Assembly (NCBI RefSeq): GCF_018882285.1
Contig: NZ_JACVOT010000001.1
Span: forward strand, 248,001-312,000
DNA length: 64,000 nt
Direction of reading: 5' to 3'
Source: Polynucleobacter sp. AM-26B4
GTDB taxonomy: Bacteria; Pseudomonadota; Gammaproteobacteria; Burkholderiales; Burkholderiaceae
Shown here: piece after piece, positions 60,445 to 64,000 of the stretch
Layout of the letters: each line of letters opens with the position of its first letter
Position numbering within the stretch: the stretch's first letter is position 1
Made by a program: the position numbers and the translations under genes
The notes under the pieces: model-generated
The model's input: the letters and a program-made list of their open reading frames with translations, nothing else
What the model was told of the DNA's origin: nothing
Databases searched by the model: none

Positions 60445-61470
60445 ATGATGCAGATCAAAATCCAATCTTTGGCATTAATGATATTTGTTGGACTGACAGC
60501 CACGTCTCAATGGTCATGGGCTCAAAAAGATTGCGTAAAAAATCCCCCCAATGTGGCAAATCTTGTTGAAACACGCCCAGGCTTTCATCGGGTGACAGGA
60601 CCTTTGGCTGAATTCAACCCATGCCATTCATCAGTTGATCTTTCAATGCCCGGATTCTTTTCAGATAAGTTGGCTGAGAAACCACCTCTGATGATCATTG
60701 CTCATGGTGGCAATGGCCCAGGCAGCGCAGAAAAAGAAATGGTTCGTCGCATGAACTCAAAAGGCGTAGCTACCCTACTCTATGACGCCTACAACATGAA
60801 TGGTTTTGAGTACCGTGGCACTAATCTATTTTTAACTGGTACCAGCAATGAATCACGTCAACGCATGATTCTCAAAGCAACAGTAGGTGCTTATCAGTGG
60901 GCCAAGACATTAAGTCAAGTAGACACTTCCAGAATATTTATTCATGGTCTATCGAACGGTGGCAGCGTCGCGCTCAATATGGCAGCACTTGTAGAACCCG
61001 AACATGTGAGAGCAGTTTTTGCTGAAGGCGCAACACCGACGGGCATTGGTATGCCCGACAAAATCAAGGTGCCTTTGTATATGGTGTTTGGCAAAATTGA
61101 TAATTATGGTGGTAAGCGTGAAGATGATTGGATGTATACCCGCACAGACCCCTGCGCCTTTAATCAAATATCACCTCTGGCTGCCATTGGCACTGCTCAT
61201 CGCTGTAACTCAAGAACAAATCCCGAAAAGATGACCATCTCACCACAAGCTTGGGCTGAAGAATTAAAAGCAACAGGCCAAGCGATTGATTTTTGGTTTT
61301 ATGACAACGCGGCCCATGGTTTATTGGCAGGTTTTATTGATCGAGGCATGCGCACCTATGGATCAGGTCCAAGTGCTGCTGTTCGCTATGGTTGGATTGG
61401 GGCAAGTCCAGATGCTGCTAATCAATTTGTGACAGATTTAATGAAAGTGATCGTGGCTAGCTATAAATAG
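60445..61470 (+). CDS. exported dienelactone-hydrolase-like alpha/beta hydrolase
   Basis: An alpha/beta hydrolase. The nucleophile elbow is GLSNGGSV (Ser in IFIHGLSNGGS); the catalytic histidine is probably in YDNAAHGLLAGF. The N-terminus from the ATG at 60445 is a signal peptide (LALMIFVGLTATSQWSWA). AGGG lies 5 bases before this ATG; an ATG 33 bases earlier is also in frame. GGNGPGSAEKEMVRRMNSKG is typical for the dienelactone hydrolase group. Substrate unknown. Confidence 0.82.
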   Translation: MMQIKIQSLALMIFVGLTATSQWSWAQKDCVKNPPNVANLVETRPGFHRVTGPLAEFNPCHSSVDLSMPGFFSDKLAEKPPLMIIAHGGNGPGSAEKEMVRRMNSKGVATLLYDAYNMNGFEYRGTNLFLTGTSNESRQRMILKATVGAYQWAKTLSQVDTSRIFIHGLSNGGSVALNMAALVEPEHVRAVFAEGATPTGIGMPDKIKVPLYMVFGKIDNYGGKREDDWMYTRTDPCAFNQISPLAAIGTAHRCNSRTNPEKMTISPQAWAEELKATGQAIDFWFYDNAAHGLLAGFIDRGMRTYGSGPSAAVRYGWIGASPDAANQFVTDLMKVIVASYK

Positions 61471-61515
61471 ACTGCAATGAATGAAATAGGATTTGGGAGA
61501 ATGTAAACTACTTCT

Positions 61516-62166
61516 ATGAAACCAATTATCACTATCGACTTTGTTTCCGACATCGCCTGCCCTTGGTGCGCTGTTGGTTTTGGCAACTTATCCCAGGCCA
61601 TGGCTCAGTTAGAGATTGTGGTGGATTTTAAAGTTCACTTCCGTGCCTTTCAGTTAAATCCTCACATGCCTCCTGGTGGCCAAGATGCCATGGAGCATTT
61701 AACTCAAAAGTATGGCTTGAGTCTTGAACAGGTAAAAACCAATCAAGCTCAAATCAGAGCCAGAGCTCTTGAGGCTGGTTTCAAGTTCCATCCAGATGGT
61801 CGCAAACGTGTTTACAACACATTTAATAGTCATCGCTTGCTATATTGGGCTGCCAACGAATGTGATCTTGAGAAACAAGCGACTCTGAAAAAAGAGCTTC
61901 TCAATACCTATTTTGTTCTGGCCGTCAGTCTTGATGATGAAAAGAATGTTTTAGATGCTGTGGTTCGAGCAGGACTGGATAAGGCCAGAGCTGCTGAAAT
62001 ATTAGCCAGTGATGAGTTCACTGCAGAAGTAAAAGCTGAAGAAGAGTTTTATAAGAACTTGGGGATTCAGTCAGTGCCGTCACTGATTCTTAATGAAGAG
62101 TATTTACTGCAAGGCGCCCAAGAACCTGAGTCACTGATCAGTGCCTTTGAGCAACTGATCAAGTAA
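61516..62166 (+). CDS. DsbA-family oxidoreductase (FrnE-like)
   Basis: A 216-residue cytosolic thioredoxin-fold protein. The active site is Cys15-Pro-Trp-Cys18 in DIACPWCAVG; RAFQLNPHMPPGGQDAMEHL and VYNTFNSHRLLYWA are characteristic of FrnE/2-hydroxychromene isomerase-like proteins. There is no signal peptide. The cis-proline is in IQSVPSLIL. It may act in disulfide shuffling or oxidative stress; exact role unknown. Confidence 0.9.
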   Translation: MKPIITIDFVSDIACPWCAVGFGNLSQAMAQLEIVVDFKVHFRAFQLNPHMPPGGQDAMEHLTQKYGLSLEQVKTNQAQIRARALEAGFKFHPDGRKRVYNTFNSHRLLYWAANECDLEKQATLKKELLNTYFVLAVSLDDEKNVLDAVVRAGLDKARAAEILASDEFTAEVKAEEEFYKNLGIQSVPSLILNEEYLLQGAQEPESLISAFEQLIK

Positions 62167-62173
62167 CTGACTG

Positions 62174-62557
62174 TCAGAATTTAGGAAATTCACTTTCTTC
62201 TTCAACTTTGTTGAAAGCCAACTTTGTTGGCGTGAAAAATAGTTGGTACAGGCAATAAGCTTTGATACCCAACTGAATCAATACAAGCAGAGCCATACCA
62301 ATACTGCTGCTCTGCATCAAGAACAGTAAGCTCAATGGCAAGAAAATCACAAGCGCGTAAGCCAAAAATAGATATCTGGCCAGGTTACTTCCACCAGAAA
62401 CTTTCCAGATGATGAATAAGTAAAAGGCTGCCTGGACTAAGGGGCCGTTCAAACTATTTTCCGCAAATGACGGGGAACTAAAAGCAAAGTAAGCAACCGG
62501 CAATAGCTGCAATACCAAATCAATCAGGAGTAATTGGCCAGTTAGTTTTAGTTTCAT
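62174..62557 (-). CDS. unknown membrane protein
   Basis: A 127-residue protein with about four membrane helices (LLLIDLVLQLLPVAYFAF, VQAAFYLFIIWKVSG, YLFLAYALVIFLPLSLLFLM, MALLVLIQLGIKAYCLYQLFF) and a charged C-terminal tail. The ATG at 62557 was chosen because a longer frame runs into tRNA-Cys. No family recognised. It lies downstream of the tRNA genes on the same strand and converges with the FrnE gene. Confidence 0.6.
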   Translation of the reverse strand: MKLKLTGQLLLIDLVLQLLPVAYFAFSSPSFAENSLNGPLVQAAFYLFIIWKVSGGSNLARYLFLAYALVIFLPLSLLFLMQSSSIGMALLVLIQLGIKAYCLYQLFFTPTKLAFNKVEEESEFPKF

Positions 62558-62655
62558 TTTTTGGACTATCAAATGGTGGATGAACAGATCTAATACAACC
62601 TTTAGAGGTTCGTAGTTTAGCTTGAGTCTGCTCTGAAGGGGGTGCTTGAGAAAAC

Positions 62656-62729
62656 TGGAGGCGGAACCCAGAATCGAACTGGGGTACACGGCTTTGCAGG
62701 CCGCTGCATAACCACTCTGCCATCCCGCC
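62656..62729 (-). tRNA. tRNA-Cys (anticodon GCA)
   Basis: Acceptor stem GGCGGGA with TTCCGCC. The anticodon arm CGGCC-TGCAAAG-CCG gives GCA. The discriminator is U, as required for cysteine, and CCA is encoded at 62656-62658. It lies downstream of tRNA-Gly on the same strand. Confidence 0.96.
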
Positions 62730-62753
62730 GGGGATGAGTTGTTAAATTAAAAA

Positions 62754-62774
62754 GGGAAGCTGGTTAAGCTTCCC
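62754..62774 (-). terminator. hairpin with T run between tRNA-Gly and tRNA-Cys
   Basis: GGGAAGCT and AGCTTCCC form an 8-bp stem with a GGTTA loop. On the minus strand it is followed by TTTTT, the full form of an intrinsic terminator. It stands between the two tRNA genes. Confidence 0.75.
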
Positions 62775-62782
62775 TCGTAATT

Positions 62783-62858
62783 TGGAGCGGGATAAGAGGC
62801 TCGAACTCTCGACCTATACCTTGGCAAGGTATCGCTCTACCAACTGAGCTAATCCCGC
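62783..62858 (-). tRNA. tRNA-Gly (anticodon GCC)
   Basis: Acceptor stem GCGGGAT with ATCCCGC, D arm GCTC-AGTTGGTA-GAGC, anticodon arm with GCC, reading GGC/GGU, and T arm GAGAG-TTCGAGC-CTCTT. Discriminator U; CCA encoded at 62783-62785. Confidence 0.97.
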
Positions 62859-62988
62859 ATAACAACAAGACCGTTACTTTACCATAATTTCAGCCTATGT
62901 CAAATAAATGGGCTTTTTTGGTGACTTTGTAGATGGGGATTACTGTGGGTAAAGTCTTTGTTTTTACAGACTTTTAATCAATAAGTGA

Positions 62989-63567
62989 TCAAAGATCTGC
63001 TTTGGCCTTGATCATCGGCCAGGCTTTTTGAAGGTAATAGAACATCGACCAAACTGTCAGAACAGCCGCAATCCAAATCAGGGGTTTACCAATCGTTTTG
63101 GTGTGGAAGAGATTGAACAATGTGTCGTTAAAAAGCAAGAATGGAATTGCTATCAGTTGGGCCGCTGTTTTGAGCTTACCCACAAAGTGCACGGCCACGC
63201 TCTTCGATGCGCCAATTTGAGCCATCCACTCTCTTAAAGCTGAGATGGTGATCTCACGACCGATGATGACCAATGCCACCCAAACTTCCACACGGTCAAA
63301 GTTGAGAAGAACCAAAAGTGCTGCTGCCACCATGAGTTTGTCGGCCACCGGATCTAAGAATGCGCCAAAGGCAGATACCTGACCCCACTTGCGAGCCAAG
63401 TAACCATCCAACCAATCTGTAAGGGCTGCACCAACAAAGAAAATCGTTGCCCAAAGGTTTTTTTCATCAATATCCAACCAAGATTCAGGCAAGTAGAAAA
63501 TACCAACCACCAAAGGTATGGTCGCAACGCGTAACCAAGTGAGGAAGATCGGTAAATTAAAGGGCAT
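62989..63567 (-). CDS. pgsA: CDP-diacylglycerol--glycerol-3-phosphate 3-phosphatidyltransferase
   Basis: Makes phosphatidylglycerophosphate, the committed step to phosphatidylglycerol. The CDP-alcohol phosphotransferase motif is complete: Asp51-x2-Asp54-Gly55-x2-Ala58-Arg59, Gly68, Asp72 and Asp76. It has 192 residues and several membrane helices. It lies between uvrC (upstream, 66 bases) and the tRNA-Gly gene, an order common in betaproteobacteria. Confidence 0.96.
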   Translation of the reverse strand: MPFNLPIFLTWLRVATIPLVVGIFYLPESWLDIDEKNLWATIFFVGAALTDWLDGYLARKWGQVSAFGAFLDPVADKLMVAAALLVLLNFDRVEVWVALVIIGREITISALREWMAQIGASKSVAVHFVGKLKTAAQLIAIPFLLFNDTLFNLFHTKTIGKPLIWIAAVLTVWSMFYYLQKAWPMIKAKADL

Positions 63568-63633
63568 GACGCAAGGATAAAGGGTATTACTGAATAATAG
63601 AAGTTCTAAAAACTTGTTTTTGAGTCTTATTTT

Positions 63634-64000
63634 TCAATGCAATTGCTTGTAAATGATCTCAGCTAAGGCTTTTGAAATACCTTCCACTTGCTGAAGCTCT
63701 TCAATGGTGGCACTGGTGACGCCTTTTAATCCACCGAATCGAGCCAAGAGTTTTTGACGTCTCTTAGCCCCTATGCCTTCAATTTCTTCGAGGCGCGAGA
63801 CGTTTCTGGTTTTCTGTCTCTTGGCTCTCATACCAGTGATGGCAAAACGATGAGCCTCATCCCTGATTTGAGCAGTGAGTAAAAGCGCAGGGCTTTCTAA
63901 GCCGAGGGTCATGGGTTCACGCTGATCAGCAAAGATGAGAGTTTCTAAACCAACTTTTCTACCCTCACCTTTGGCAATACCGACAATCATGTGAATGTCT
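63634..64000 (-). CDS. uvrC: excinuclease ABC subunit C, C-terminal part (cut by window edge)
   Basis: The end of UvrC, which cuts DNA on both sides of a lesion in nucleotide excision repair. The visible part has [21 protein letters not shown], close to the RNase H-like nuclease domain, [18 protein letters not shown], with the catalytic histidine, and the C-terminal helix-hairpin-helix pair ([22 protein letters not shown] and [13 protein letters not shown]). The gene starts outside the window to the right. It is followed by pgsA. Confidence 0.96.
   Translation of the reverse strand, partial: DIHMIVGIAKGEGRKVGLETLIFADQREPMTLGLESPALLLTAQIRDEAHRFAITGMRAKRQKTRNVSRLEEIEGIGAKRRQKLLARFGGLKGVTSATIEELQQVEGISKALAEIIYKQLH

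Noticed and set aside
1-64000. CRISPR arrays, transposases, restriction-modification or known defence systems
   Set aside because: None was recognised on either strand; the only repeat array is the short degenerate 12-base set at 27874-27920.

Overview
The window looks like chromosomal DNA of a free-living, AT-leaning betaproteobacterium, most probably Burkholderiales and close to Polynucleobacter. The reasons are the mix of families common in that order (DUF934 inside the cys operon, a Bug-type TctC receptor, DUF1415, DUF3422, DUF482 acyltransferase, two MHS-type MFS carriers, DctPQM TRAP system) and the absence of phage, IS or CRISPR signals. The genus is inferred, not proven. The window is dense and nearly all protein-coding, with four tRNA genes: Ser-GGA, Leu-UAA, Cys-GCA and Gly-GCC. 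No gene-free stretch is longer than 300 bases.

Region by region. 1-3120: yejA-yejB-yejE peptide ABC importer (yejE cut by the window edge). 3170-4132: fabI and tRNA-Ser. 4212-12640: assimilatory sulfate reduction and siroheme block (tauE, fpr, cysI, DUF934, cysH, cysD, cysN, cobA) with a half-size CbiX chelatase converging on it. 12819-13595: a second, almost identical fpr. 13713-22384: two divergent units around a GntR regulator, an aminotransferase and GlcG-like protein on one side, and a 1001-residue FAD/Fe-S oxidase, TctC receptor, family III CoA-transferase and enoyl-CoA hydratase on the other. 22391-27865: IscR-like regulator, DUF423, cytochrome c, DUF3422, FAD dehydrogenase, DUF1415. 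27932-32062: acetate-type symporter and acetyl-CoA synthetase. 32297-36425: class I fumarase, glutamate racemase, TonB/ExbB/ExbD. 36454-39361: PLD nuclease, two tiny DUF proteins and an MFS carrier. 39617-40412: three small membrane proteins. 40780-44529: TRAP transporter. 44660-54907: mixed accessory genes (penicillin-acylase family protein, phosphatases, dioxygenase, hydroxypyruvate isomerase, MOSC, several small unknown proteins, LON-domain protein, MFS carrier). 54978-57542: umuDC with a clear LexA box and a divergent HNH gene. 58832-60312: SHP / diheme cytochrome / cytochrome b unit. 60445 to the end: hydrolase, DsbA-like protein, tRNA-Gly and tRNA-Cys, pgsA, uvrC (cut by the window edge).

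How the parts work together. The cys block encodes sulfate activation (CysDN), direct reduction of APS (CysH of the Fe-S type, so no APS kinase is needed) and sulfite reduction by a siroheme enzyme (CysI). No flavoprotein CysJ is present and Fpr probably supplies the electrons. CobA and CbiX make or finish siroheme, and TauE may export excess sulfite. The symporter and Acs take up and activate acetate. The TctC, DctP and MFS carriers point to life on small organic acids.

The most interesting items are: the fpr pair with a conversion-like identity pattern; the uncharacterised hydroxyacid/CoA gene cluster with two matching GntR-type palindromes; an IscR-like protein lacking most cluster ligands; an EF-hand loop in a symporter; the HNH gene sharing a LexA box with umuDC; and several short operons of unknown small proteins. 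No single feature is a proven new defence or mobile system.
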